A stretch of 12,292 nucleotides of DNA from Spirochaetales bacterium (GCA_016935715.1 JAFGQJ010000032.1:1-12292), one strand, 5' to 3'; numbered from the stretch's first letter, positions 1-6,985 are shown. Made by a program: numbers and translations. Notes: generated from the letters alone by a model not told the origin.

Positions 1-88
1 CGAGCCATCAATGATCGTATCGGCAGATCCGCCTCCCCGATTCACTCGCTCCCTTGGATAATGCGGTCGACTCTGCTACTCTGGATTC

Positions 89-976
89 ATGGCAGGCTTC
101 CGGCTCTTCACCACGGCGGAAATCGATGCTCTCGGCAGGGAACTGGATATCTTCAGCGGCCGCCGGGCACCGGCGCCCGAGCTCATACTGAAGGGGCTGT
201 ACCCCCCTCTGCCGATCTGCGCCGAAACGCTGATATGGGGGTTCCACATTCTGCGCGCGGCTCAGAGCCAGAAAGTGCGCCAGCTGAGCTGCCTGATCAT
301 ACCCTCGTGCCCCGCGGCGCAGCTGCTCGCCCTGGCCCTGAAGCTCGAGAATCGGGCGGGGAGCTACAGCTGGAGGGAAAAGGAGAAGATGCTGGGCTTC
401 CTGGCCGCCTCTGAGGGCCGGCCCGAACTGCTGCAGGAGCTGAGTCCCCTGATCGAAAACCACCCGGACCCCCGGATCGCCGACAGGATCGCCTCCTTCT
501 CCGCGCTGCCCGGGGAGCTCAAGCGGCTGGTGGAGGAAGGGCAGATCGACCTGAGGAGCGCGGCCCGGGTCCAGAGCCTGCCGGAAGATGTTTTTGCCCG
601 CCTGGGGTCGAGTCCCCTGAGCTTCAGCCGGCGGCGGCAGTTCCTGAACGAGCTGTTCGAGGTCGGGGGCAGGCTCAAGCTTTCCGGGCGGGATATCTCC
701 TCCCTGGCGAGGCGGGCGCTGGAGGACCCGAAGCCCTTCGAAACGATCCACCGGCTGCGCTTTCCCACCCTGAGCGCCCTGGAGGAGCGCTTCTCGGCTC
801 TGGAACGGGAGCTGCTCAAGGGCAGCGGGGTGCGGCTGCATCCTCCTCCGTACTACGAGGGGGAGGCCTTTACAGTCGAGTTCGAGTTCAACAGCCCGAA
901 AACCCTGGCCCGCAAGCTCAACGCGCTGCGCTCCCTGGAAGGACGAATAGATGCCCTGTTCGAGCTTCTACACTGA
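89..976 (+). CDS. Degenerate ParB-like protein of unknown function, coupled to an SPL-like radical SAM gene
   Basis: This is a 295-residue soluble protein that I do not recognise as a named family. Residues about 47-105 follow the pattern of the ParB/Spo0J N-terminal nucleotide-binding fold: LIWGFHILRAA aligns with the usual LIAGERRLRAA, the segment LSCLII follows, and LALKLEN at 82-88 sits where ParB has its EN(L)QR motif. The GERR arginines and the QR after EN are replaced, so canonical CTP binding is doubtful. Residues 138-170 (LPGELKRLVEEGQIDLRSAA and onward) resemble the helical KorB-like segment of ParB. The C-terminal third is unassigned. An in-frame stop at 59-61 limits the start, and ATG 89 is the first Met after it. 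No clear Shine-Dalgarno precedes it. The end overlaps the radical SAM gene by 26 nt, which implies translational coupling and a shared task. The ParB resemblance is by eye. A direct role in chromosome partition seems unlikely because no parA is adjacent. Confidence 0.8.
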   Translation: MAGFRLFTTAEIDALGRELDIFSGRRAPAPELILKGLYPPLPICAETLIWGFHILRAAQSQKVRQLSCLIIPSCPAAQLLALALKLENRAGSYSWREKEKMLGFLAASEGRPELLQELSPLIENHPDPRIADRIASFSALPGELKRLVEEGQIDLRSAARVQSLPEDVFARLGSSPLSFSRRRQFLNELFEVGGRLKLSGRDISSLARRALEDPKPFETIHRLRFPTLSALEERFSALERELLKGSGVRLHPPPYYEGEAFTVEFEFNSPKTLARKLNALRSLEGRIDALFELLH

Positions 977-2021
977 GCTGATCCGCAGGGTGTACGCCGA
1001 ACAGACCGTGGCCGGCTCCCCCTATCTGCACCGCGCCATGAGGCAGCTGCGCGGGGTCGAGCTGCGCATCGTGAAAAGCAGACGGGAGATCCCGCAGCAT
1101 GATCTGAACAGCCACACCCTGTTCGTGGGAAGCCCCCGGGGCAAAACGGTGACCCGCTGCCCCGGTTCGCGGGGACAGCTGTGCTGCAACTACATCACCG
1201 TGGACCTGTACCTGGGCTGCACGCTGGGCTGCAGATACTGCATCATGGAGAGCTATCTGAACTTCGCCCCCCTCACCGTGTACCTGGAGCCGGAACGGTC
1301 GATCGAGCGGCTGCAGGAGCTGGCGCGCCGGAACGGGGATCGAACGATACGCGCCGGAACCGGCGAGGTCGGGGACTCCCTGCTGCTCGATCCCCTCTTC
1401 CGCCTGTCGGAAACGTTCATCACCGCCCTCGCGGCATTTCCCAACGTTCATTTCGAGCTGAAGACCAAGACCCATTTCGTCGACCATCTCCTGGATGTGG
1501 AGCCGAAGGGCGGGGCGGTGATCGGGTTCTCCGTGAATCCGCCGGCCTGCATCGAGGCTTGGGAGCCCCGGGCCAGCAGCCTGTCGCAGCGGCTCCAGGC
1601 GGCGCGCAAGGTTCTGGCCGCCGGCTACCGCCTGGCGTTCCACCTCGATCCGGTTTTTTTCTCCCGAAACTGGGAAGACGACTACCTTCGGCTGGTGGAC
1701 AGCCTGAGCGAGTTTCCCTCCGAACGGATCGCCTGGATAAGCCTGGGAACGATGCGCTACACGCCGGAGCTGAAGGAAAAACTGGGCGAGCAGCCCTTCC
1801 TGTACGAGGAGTTCGTTCCCTGCCGGGACGGCAAGTTCCGCTATCCCCAGAAGATACGCAGCCCGATGTACCGGAGACTCTACGAGGAGCTTGCCGGGAG
1901 GCTGTCCGCTCCGATCTACCTCTGCATGGAGAGCCCTGCGGTCTGGCGCGGGGTTTTCGGCCGGGTGCCCGGTAAAATCGAGAGAATCCGTGATATATTT
2001 ACAAACGCAAGAAGCGTGTAA
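951..2021 (+). CDS. Spore photoproduct lyase-like radical SAM protein
   Basis: This is a 356-residue radical SAM protein. The cluster motif is C90-TLG-C94-RY-C97 (CX3CX2C), which binds the [4Fe-4S] cluster that cleaves S-adenosylmethionine. The resemblance to spore photoproduct lyase (SplB) runs well beyond the motif: SYLNFAPLTVYL after the cluster, TKTHFVDHLL at 172-181, FSVN near 193, WEP at 204-206 and QAARKVLAAGYRLAF at 216-230. SplB repairs the UV thymine dimer of spores. From memory of SplB, its hydrogen-donor cysteine lies in a segment like EASCTSD, where this protein reads RAGTGEVGDS (134-143) with no cysteine. The tyrosine after the third cluster cysteine is isoleucine here. A true photoproduct lyase is therefore doubtful, and spirochaetes do not sporulate. 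Extra cysteines stand at 70, 78 and 79. ATG 951 has an excellent Shine-Dalgarno GGAAGGA (937-943) inside the upstream gene. The substrate is unknown. Confidence 0.9.
   Translation: MPCSSFYTELIRRVYAEQTVAGSPYLHRAMRQLRGVELRIVKSRREIPQHDLNSHTLFVGSPRGKTVTRCPGSRGQLCCNYITVDLYLGCTLGCRYCIMESYLNFAPLTVYLEPERSIERLQELARRNGDRTIRAGTGEVGDSLLLDPLFRLSETFITALAAFPNVHFELKTKTHFVDHLLDVEPKGGAVIGFSVNPPACIEAWEPRASSLSQRLQAARKVLAAGYRLAFHLDPVFFSRNWEDDYLRLVDSLSEFPSERIAWISLGTMRYTPELKEKLGEQPFLYEEFVPCRDGKFRYPQKIRSPMYRRLYEELAGRLSAPIYLCMESPAVWRGVFGRVPGKIERIRDIFTNARSV
1991..1999 (+). promoter_or_regulatory. Possible extended -10 promoter for the FecR-domain gene
   Basis: The sequence TG-A-TATATT matches an extended -10 element (TGnTATAAT) with one mismatch in the hexamer. 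It lies in the last codons of the radical SAM gene. Initiation near 2006 would give a leader of about 31 nt that includes the Shine-Dalgarno at 2021. There is no good -35 box, which is tolerated for extended -10 promoters. It would let the FecR-domain gene be made independently of the two genes upstream. Confidence 0.35.
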
Positions 2022-2029
2022 GGAGGGGG
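2021..2029 (+). promoter_or_regulatory. Shine-Dalgarno fixing the FecR-domain start
   Basis: AGGAGGGGG lies eight bases before ATG 2038 and overlaps the stop codon of the upstream radical SAM gene. It favours ATG 2038 over the upstream in-frame start at 1891, which would run inside the radical SAM gene and bury the signal peptide. A second GGAGG at 2032-2036 is too close to the ATG to be used. Confidence 0.8.
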
Positions 2030-2037
2030 CTGGAGGT

Positions 2038-3183
2038 ATGAAGAGGCGCAAGATTGCATGGATCGCTGTTTCCCTGGCTCTGGTGCTGCCCGCCGCGGCT
2101 CAGCCGGAGATCGGATCGATCGCCTATCTGGAGGAGGGAGTGGAAATCGACCGCGACCGCGGGACGATCCCTCCCTGGGACGTTTCCATCGGCATGGAGA
2201 TCGAGAACTACGACCTCCTGCGAACGGACCAGACCGGCTACGCGGAGGTCGAGTTGGACAGCCCGCGCAGCGCGCAGGCTATCGTCAGGGTATCGCCCAA
2301 CACGATCTTCCACTTCGAGATGAACAGGATCGGACGCAGCGACAACACGATGATCGGCCTGATCAGCGGCAGCCTGTCGGTCAAGGTGGCCAGGCTGTCG
2401 GGGCGCCAGAGCGTGGAGGTGGCAACCGAGAGCGCTATCATGGGGATTCGGGGCACGGATTTCGGCGTAACGGTCAGCCCGGGCGGAGACATCCTGGTCA
2501 CGGCCGCAGAGGGCCGGGTGTCCTGCATCGATGACAGCGGGCAGGAGCTGTTTGCCGAACCGGGCACGGCGGTTGAAAAGAGGCCGGGAGAGCTTTTCAG
2601 GGAGATCCCCGTCGCAGTTTCGGACCTGGAGACCTTTCGGCGGGACTGGTACGGCGAGCGACTCGAGGCGCTCAAGTCCAACGCCCTTCGGGCCATCCAA
2701 TCCTACGCCGGGCGATATCTGCGCCTGAAGGATCGCTTCGACCTCGCCTACGCAGATCTGCGGGACAACGACCGCATTCTCGACAAGTGGTACGAGGAAC
2801 AGCGGCGCGGGGAAATCGGGGGGCGCATGGAGAGCCTGCAGGAGAAGAAGGAGCTGATCGGCGACCTTCTCCAGCTGCGCAGGATCCTCTACATATTCGA
2901 GCGGGTCTACCACCGTCTGATCGAGCTGGAGGACTACTACAGCCAGGGCTACGGCCGGGGACAGATCGAAGCGGGGCTCTCCTCGGCTGCCTTTTTCCAG
3001 CGATTCGACCGGGAGAAGAGCGGGCTGGCGGAAAAGATGGCGGAGGTGCGCTACCTCACCAAGCTCTATGCCAAACGCAATGACGGCAACTTTCCGACGG
3101 ACCTGTTCGAACAGGGAGAGGAGGAGTTCTTCGGCGAGGAGGAGAGCCTCTTCGAGGAGGGGGACACGGAGCTTTCCTTTTGA
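2038..3183 (+). CDS. Exported FecR-domain protein with helical C-terminal half and acidic tail
   Basis: This is a 381-residue exported protein. It begins with a classical signal peptide: MKRRK, a hydrophobic stretch at 6-18, and likely cleavage after AAA at 19-21. There is no lipobox. Residues about 55-165 form a FecR domain (PF04773), recognised by the DLLRTDQTGYAEVEL segment and the hallmark ATESAIMGIRGTDFGV at 129-144. In FecR the domain is the periplasmic part of an anti-sigma regulator. In spirochaetes it is common in exported proteins of unknown role, and no sigma factor gene is adjacent. Residues about 195-345 are charged, predicted helical and perhaps coiled-coil. The last ~25 residues are strongly acidic with several phenylalanines, ending in Phe. 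The gene follows the radical SAM gene by 16 nt and precedes the DUF59 gene by 4 nt, so it may be co-transcribed. A structural or ligand-binding role in the periplasm is inference. Confidence 0.88.
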   Translation: MKRRKIAWIAVSLALVLPAAAQPEIGSIAYLEEGVEIDRDRGTIPPWDVSIGMEIENYDLLRTDQTGYAEVELDSPRSAQAIVRVSPNTIFHFEMNRIGRSDNTMIGLISGSLSVKVARLSGRQSVEVATESAIMGIRGTDFGVTVSPGGDILVTAAEGRVSCIDDSGQELFAEPGTAVEKRPGELFREIPVAVSDLETFRRDWYGERLEALKSNALRAIQSYAGRYLRLKDRFDLAYADLRDNDRILDKWYEEQRRGEIGGRMESLQEKKELIGDLLQLRRILYIFERVYHRLIELEDYYSQGYGRGQIEAGLSSAAFFQRFDREKSGLAEKMAEVRYLTKLYAKRNDGNFPTDLFEQGEEEFFGEEESLFEEGDTELSF

Positions 3184-3187
3184 AGTC

Positions 3188-3460
3188 ATGACCAAGGCAA
3201 TGATCAGGAAGATCGACAGCGTTCTGGACCGGGTTATCGAGAAGGAGAGCAACCTGCCGGTCTCCCATCTCGGCCTGGTGGAGCGGGTTCGCTATAACGA
3301 GAAGCGGAACAAGCTCTACGTGTTCACCAGGGCGGTGCACAGCACCCACGGCTGCTGCACCCTGCTCGCTCTGGTTCAGCAGTCGGATACGCTGAAGGCG
3401 CTCGAAGAGCAGTTCAAGCTGGAATTCCCCGAACACTGGGTCCAGATCGTCAACGTATAA
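3188..3460 (+). CDS. Small DUF59/MIP18-family-like protein
   Basis: This is a 90-residue protein. The segment VSHLGLVERVRYNEKRNKLY (25-44), followed by a strand VFTRAV and the pair C56-C57, follows the MIP18/DUF59 fold pattern, in which a DLGLV motif precedes a beta strand and a conserved cysteine. The usual DPE motif just before it is replaced by EKES. Members of this family assist iron-sulfur cluster assembly (SufT, the N-terminal domain of Mrp/ApbC) or occur in phenylacetate oxygenase clusters (PaaD). Which of these applies cannot be told. Only 4 nt separate the ATG from the stop of the FecR-domain gene and there is no strong Shine-Dalgarno, so translation may depend on reinitiation. ATG 3200 (MIRKID) is an alternative start. 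The coding sequence ends 38 nt from the convergent ArsA-type gene. The family call is by eye. Confidence 0.75.
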   Translation: MTKAMIRKIDSVLDRVIEKESNLPVSHLGLVERVRYNEKRNKLYVFTRAVHSTHGCCTLLALVQQSDTLKALEEQFKLEFPEHWVQIVNV

Positions 3461-3498
3461 TCAGCGTTGCGGGCGCCAAAACCCGGGCATGCGCCTGC

Positions 3499-4404
3499 TC
3501 AAATCTCCCCGGTATCGAGCGGAAGCCGGACGGAGTCGAGGCTGTCGATCCCGGTCAGTTCGTCCCCCTCCATCGCGGGAAGCAGCAGCAGACGGGAGTC
3601 CGGGAAGTGGCTTTCGATGCGCTTTGCGAACCCCCCGTCCGTCTTCGCTTTGTTGAGGATCAGGTAGGGGATCTTCATCCCCAGATTCTTCAGCTCTTTC
3701 CCGATAAGCAGGGATTCGGCCAGCGACAGCTCGTCCGGATTCAATACCAGGAACGTCCGCGTGGTGTCCGGGTTCTTCAGCAGCTCCGACATGCCCCTGT
3801 AGGTATCCACCAGATCGGCGATCTTGCCGAGGATCGGGTCCCGTTCCCTCATCTCCTGCCCCCGCCCCTTCTTGACCCGGGTGATGATCTGCTCCTTCTC
3901 CAGGATCAGCCGGCGGAACTGGGTCAGCTCCTGCATCCAGAGCAGCGATACGTCGGGAAGGGCGAGGAACTTCAAGGTCAGCGCCGTGGGCGGCGTGTCG
4001 AAGACGATATAGTCCCGGTCGGCGAAACGGCGCAGCGTATCCACCATGGCGAGCAGGACTGCGTATTCCTCCAGACCCGGCGAGTACTTCAGCGTCCTGA
4101 AGTAGCGGTGGAGGCTGAACGCCTCCTGGTACTTGTATACCTTGCGGAAATCCCGCTCGGTATCCTTGAGGTACTTCTTCACCCATTGATCGAGGTCCGT
4201 TTCCATGGCCTCCAGGCCGGGAACGATCTCCCTGGGCTTCGAACCCAGCGGTACCCGGAAGATGTCATGGAGGTTGTGGGCAGGATCGATGGAATTGAGG
4301 ATCACCCGCCTGCCGCTGCGCGCGATCTTCAGGGAGAACAGGGAGGAATTGGTCGACTTGCCCACTCCCCCCTTGCCGATGAAAAACAGTACCCGGGCGT
4401 TCAC
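3499..4404 (-). CDS. ArsA/Get3-family ATPase lacking all cysteines
   Basis: This is a 301-residue single-domain ATPase of the ArsA/Get3 branch of the deviant-Walker (SIMIBI) NTPases. The P-loop is GKGGVGKS at 10-17 with the signature lysine K11. Switch I is SIDPAHN at 38-44 and switch II is FDTPPTALTLKFLALP starting at F135. The segment PGLEEYAVLLAM (109-120) also fits. ArsA drives arsenite export and Get3 delivers tail-anchored membrane proteins. This protein contains no cysteine, so the metalloid-binding cysteines of ArsA and the CXXC of Get3 are absent, and no arsB or arsR is nearby. I chose GTG 4404 because the family usually starts a few residues before the P-loop and this leaves a 13-nt gap after the upstream gene. 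ATG 4470 would add 22 residues and overlap that gene by 53 nt. It is the third gene of a tight operon with a membrane protein. A membrane-protein-handling role is inference. Confidence 0.88.
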   Translation of the reverse strand: MNARVLFFIGKGGVGKSTNSSLFSLKIARSGRRVILNSIDPAHNLHDIFRVPLGSKPREIVPGLEAMETDLDQWVKKYLKDTERDFRKVYKYQEAFSLHRYFRTLKYSPGLEEYAVLLAMVDTLRRFADRDYIVFDTPPTALTLKFLALPDVSLLWMQELTQFRRLILEKEQIITRVKKGRGQEMRERDPILGKIADLVDTYRGMSELLKNPDTTRTFLVLNPDELSLAESLLIGKELKNLGMKIPYLILNKAKTDGGFAKRIESHFPDSRLLLLPAMEGDELTGIDSLDSVRLPLDTGEI

Positions 4405-4417
4405 GCTGCGGCTCGAT

Positions 4418-4702
4418 TCACGGCTCCCCCAGTGTGGAAACCACCTCCGCCAGGGCGTCGTGGGCCACATTGATCCGCCTCAGCATGAGCCGCACCTCTG
4501 CCTCCATGAGCGGAAGAAGCTGAAGGGTGATGTGCACCGGAGGGGCGGGCATGCCGACGAAGGAGCCGAACAGCAGCAGGGCGAAGATGTTGCGAAGCTC
4601 CAGCACCTCGAACTCAAGCATCTCCGTGGCCTTGTCGCGGTTGATGACCTGCAGATCCTGGAAAAAGCGTCGAATCGCTTCCAGCCATGCGGGGCGGCTC
4701 AT
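4418..4702 (-). CDS. Hypothetical 94-residue protein, middle gene of the ArsA-type operon
   Basis: I do not recognise this family. The 94 residues are mostly predicted helix. An amphipathic, charged N-terminal part (1-38) leads into a hydrophobic stretch around residues 39-55 (IFALLLFGSFVGMPAPP) that is short for a membrane span, followed by another amphipathic helix with an acidic and basic face (MEAEVRLMLRRIN, 66-78). The start is well supported: GGCGGAAA lies directly before ATG 4702, and the ATGA at 4702-4699 overlaps the stop codon of the upstream membrane-protein gene, which is typical of translational coupling. It ends 13 nt before the ArsA-type ATPase start. The arrangement suggests an accessory or adaptor of the ATPase, or a peripheral membrane component. 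That is inference from position only. Confidence 0.8.
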   Translation of the reverse strand: MSRPAWLEAIRRFFQDLQVINRDKATEMLEFEVLELRNIFALLLFGSFVGMPAPPVHITLQLLPLMEAEVRLMLRRINVAHDALAEVVSTLGEP

Positions 4703-5157
4703 TTTCCGCCCAACCCGTAGTAGCGCATCTCCCCCTTGAGCTTGCGCTCCTGGGGGATGGCGCTGTAGATCCCGTACAGTCCGCACAGCACCGGCCCGTA
4801 CAGGTACAGGCCGGCGAGCGCCAGCAGGTAGGCAATGCCGGCAACGTAGGCGGCGGATACGGCGACCACGATCAGCCGCTTCTGATGGGTCACGAACTCC
4901 GGCATCTCCACGCGCCTGCTGCTCACCGCCCGCCGGTTGAACATGGTTCTCATCAGGATCGGCAGGGCTACGCCCAGGAGCGCGGAGAGGGTCAACAGGA
5001 GGATTCCCCAGACCCTCGGGTTCCCGACGGAGGGAGAGATCGTTATATTCATGCGCTGCAGCAGGAAGCCCAAAGCTAAAAACGCCAGCGCGGCGAAGGT
5101 CAGGATCCAGAACAGGCGATTGAGGCTCCGCAGCAGTTCGGGAAAATCGTCACTCAT
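4699..5157 (-). CDS. Hypothetical integral membrane protein, first gene of the ArsA-type operon
   Basis: This is a 152-residue protein of unknown family. Hydrophobic segments at about 15-34, 49-69, 95-112 and 113-132 suggest four transmembrane helices. The loop between the second and third (70-94) is rich in arginine and probably cytoplasmic. The C-terminal tail is basic (QERKLKGEMRYYG). The gene opens a three-gene operon: its stop overlaps the start of the 94-residue protein by four bases, and the ArsA-type ATPase follows. It is the natural candidate for the membrane partner of that ATPase, but it does not resemble ArsB, the Get1/Get2 receptor or any transporter I know. ATG 5157 has no good Shine-Dalgarno, while a TAGAAT hexamer ends seven bases upstream, which would fit a leaderless transcript. 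Confidence 0.8.
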   Translation of the reverse strand: MSDDFPELLRSLNRLFWILTFAALAFLALGFLLQRMNITISPSVGNPRVWGILLLTLSALLGVALPILMRTMFNRRAVSSRRVEMPEFVTHQKRLIVVAVSAAYVAGIAYLLALAGLYLYGPVLCGLYGIYSAIPQERKLKGEMRYYGLGGK

Positions 5158-5163
5158 GGCCGC

Positions 5164-5169
5164 ATTCTA
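5164..5169 (-). promoter_or_regulatory. Possible -10 element of the ArsA-type operon
   Basis: On the minus strand TAGAAT (five of six to TATAAT) is followed by six bases and then ATG 5157, so transcription would begin at or beside the start codon. The -35 position falls in the T-run of the cstA terminator (TTTTCT, a poor match). The promoter must lie close by because the terminator of the upstream gene ends at about 5181. Confidence 0.3.
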
Positions 5170-5180
5170 CCCGGACGGGG

Positions 5181-5216
5181 ATTAAAAGAAAAGAGGAGAC
5201 CCGAGGGGTCTCCTCT
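5181..5216 (-). terminator. Intrinsic terminator of cstA
   Basis: AGAGGAGACCC (5192-5202) and GGGTCTCCTCT (5206-5216) form a perfect 11-bp stem with a 3-base loop. Read on the minus strand, the stem is followed by TTTCTTTTAAT. It starts 27 nt after the cstA stop codon, which is the position expected of a Rho-independent terminator. Confidence 0.88.
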
Positions 5217-5243
5217 CTGTTGTATTCGGTAGATCGGCGAAGC

Positions 5244-6974
5244 CTAGGCTTCGGCCCGGGCTTCCAGCGACTTGGCGCCGAAGAAGGCACCCAGACCTTC
5301 CGCCACGATCCACAGGGCGATCAGTAGAACGGCGGCGTTCACGATGGAGAGCAGCATGTTGCCCGTCTTGATGAAGCCGATCTCGTTGTAGATCAGGCCC
5401 CAGGTGGTCATGACGATCATGAAGGCCGCGGGCAGACCGCTCACCAGGTAGCGCAGCCCGCCTTTCTGCTTGAGGTACAGAGTGATGGCCAGCAGCGCGA
5501 GGGCGGCCAGACACTGGTTGGTGGCGCCGAATACGGGCCAGAGTTTCATGGCACCGGCACCAGAGGCTCCGGTGGCGAAGGCCAGAATCGCGGCGGTGAT
5601 CACGGCGAATGCCGTGGCTGCGTAGCGGTTCTGCATGAAGCCGATCCTGGCGTCTCCGGCCAGCTCCTGAACCACGTAGCGCTGGATCCGGGTGGCGGTG
5701 TCCAGGGTGGTTCCGGCGAAGGAAGCCACGAACACGCCCATGACGATGATGGCGATGGCTTTGGGGATACCGAAGCTGGCCACCATGTTGGCGCCCCCGA
5801 CAACGAAGGCGGCGACCTTGGATCCGAGCCCGGCCGCTCCGGCCCAGTTGGCGTAGTGATGGGTCCAGGCCGCGGTCCCGGTCAGCAGCGCACCGTCCGC
5901 AGTTGTATAGGCGATACCGATGCCGGCAACTACGGCTATGATCACGATGGTGGCCAGGGCGCCCTCGAACACCATGGAGCCGTAGCCCACGAACAGGGCG
6001 TCACTCTCCTGTTTGACCTGCTTGGCCGAAGTTCCTGAGGAGACCAGGGAGTGGAATCCCGAGATGGCGCCGCAGGCTATGGTGATGAACAGCATCGGCC
6101 ACAGCGGTGGGGCTCCCTCCGGCATGGCCCGCACGGCCGGGGCCACCACCTGCAGCTTGCCCCCGATCCCGGAGACGATCACGCCGACGATCAGCAGGGC
6201 CATGGCTATGAACAGCTGCCAGGCGTTGATGTAGTCCCGCGGCTGAAGCAGGGTCGTCACCGGCAGGGTCGAGGCGATGAAGGCATAGATGAACAGGAGG
6301 ATGCTCCAGACTCCGGTCGCAGGTATGCCGGCGATCGTCGGCATGGCCAGCGGCAGGAAGTGTCCCAGTACCACGGTGACGTACATCAGGAACACCGCCA
6401 GGAAGGTGAACAGACCCACATTGCCCCCTCGCTTGTAGATCAAGTAGCCCAGGAGGATGGCGATGGGGATCTCCATCCAGACCGGAAACACCGACTGCGG
6501 GTACATGTTGAAGATGATGGCGATGATCAGGCCGAAGATGGCGATCACGATCCACAGCTCCAGCAGGACGATCAGGAAAAAGATCGTCCGCGTACGGTTG
6601 TTGACGTACTTCGACGTGATTTCGGAGATGGACTTGCCCTGGTTGCGCAGGGACATCACCAGAGCCCCGAAGTCGTGCACCGCGCCCATGACGATGGTGC
6701 CGACCAGCACCCAGATCATGGCGGGCAGCCAGCCCCAGATGACCCCGATGGCCGGCCCGACTATGGGTCCGGTCCCCGCGATCGACGTGAAGTGGTGCCC
6801 GAAGATGATCCCCCTTCGGGTGGGCACGTAATCCTGCCCGTCCTCCATGGTCACGGAAGGCGTCTTGTTGGCGTTGCTCAGGGCGAATACCTTCTTGCCC
6901 ACAAACTGCCCGTACAGCTTGTAGGCAACGAGATACCCGACGAAGGCAACGACCATGATGAGTATGGCTTCCAT
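5244..6974 (-). CDS. cstA: CstA-family carbon starvation carrier
   Basis: This is a 576-residue polytopic membrane protein of the CstA family (PF02554). The family signature RRGIIFGHHFTSIAGTGPIV begins at residue 53 and is followed by IWGWLPAMIWVLVGTIVMG and VHDFGALVMSLRNQGKSISE, all typical. About fifteen hydrophobic segments are visible. Characterised relatives in Escherichia coli, CstA and BtsT, take up pyruvate, and CstA has also been linked to peptides. The substrate here cannot be read from sequence. The protein is shorter than E. coli CstA (about 700 residues), as in many anaerobes. I chose ATG 6974 because AGGAGG lies five bases before it and the protein then opens with a membrane helix. 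The longer in-frame start at 7064 adds 30 unlikely residues. A strong terminator follows, so the gene is probably monocistronic or the last of its unit. Confidence 0.93.
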   Translation of the reverse strand: MEAILIMVVAFVGYLVAYKLYGQFVGKKVFALSNANKTPSVTMEDGQDYVPTRRGIIFGHHFTSIAGTGPIVGPAIGVIWGWLPAMIWVLVGTIVMGAVHDFGALVMSLRNQGKSISEITSKYVNNRTRTIFFLIVLLELWIVIAIFGLIIAIIFNMYPQSVFPVWMEIPIAILLGYLIYKRGGNVGLFTFLAVFLMYVTVVLGHFLPLAMPTIAGIPATGVWSILLFIYAFIASTLPVTTLLQPRDYINAWQLFIAMALLIVGVIVSGIGGKLQVVAPAVRAMPEGAPPLWPMLFITIACGAISGFHSLVSSGTSAKQVKQESDALFVGYGSMVFEGALATIVIIAVVAGIGIAYTTADGALLTGTAAWTHHYANWAGAAGLGSKVAAFVVGGANMVASFGIPKAIAIIVMGVFVASFAGTTLDTATRIQRYVVQELAGDARIGFMQNRYAATAFAVITAAILAFATGASGAGAMKLWPVFGATNQCLAALALLAITLYLKQKGGLRYLVSGLPAAFMIVMTTWGLIYNEIGFIKTGNMLLSIVNAAVLLIALWIVAEGLGAFFGAKSLEARAEA

Positions 6975-6979
6975 AGAAC

Positions 6980-6985
6980 CTCCTA
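6980..6985 (-). promoter_or_regulatory. Shine-Dalgarno fixing the cstA start
   Basis: AGGAGG on the minus strand is a perfect Shine-Dalgarno, spaced five bases from ATG 6974. A TATATT hexamer at 7001-6996, just upstream, could be the -10 element of a cstA promoter with a very short leader. It has no convincing -35 box, so the promoter itself is uncertain. Confidence 0.8.

Noticed and set aside
41..62. GATAAT (57-62) as the -10 of a promoter for the ParB-like gene, with TTCACT upstream
   Set aside because: The hexamer is good, but the spacing to TTCACT is only ten bases and no -35 box lies at 16-18 bases. It would also leave a leader without a Shine-Dalgarno.
8..841. Long open frame on the minus strand opposite the ParB-like gene
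   Set aside because: It is low-complexity, rich in Gln, Pro and Arg, and mirrors the plus-strand gene, which has recognisable motifs and a downstream coupled partner. GC-rich DNA gives many such shadow frames.
3469..3498. Inverted repeat GCGGGCGC / GCGCCTGC between the convergent DUF59-like and ArsA-type genes
   Set aside because: It has one wobble pair, a 14-base loop and no T-run on either strand, so I do not call a terminator.
3499..4404. Arsenic-resistance operon
   Set aside because: The ATPase has no cysteine, it lacks the second ATPase half of ArsA, and no arsB, arsR, arsC or arsD is present.
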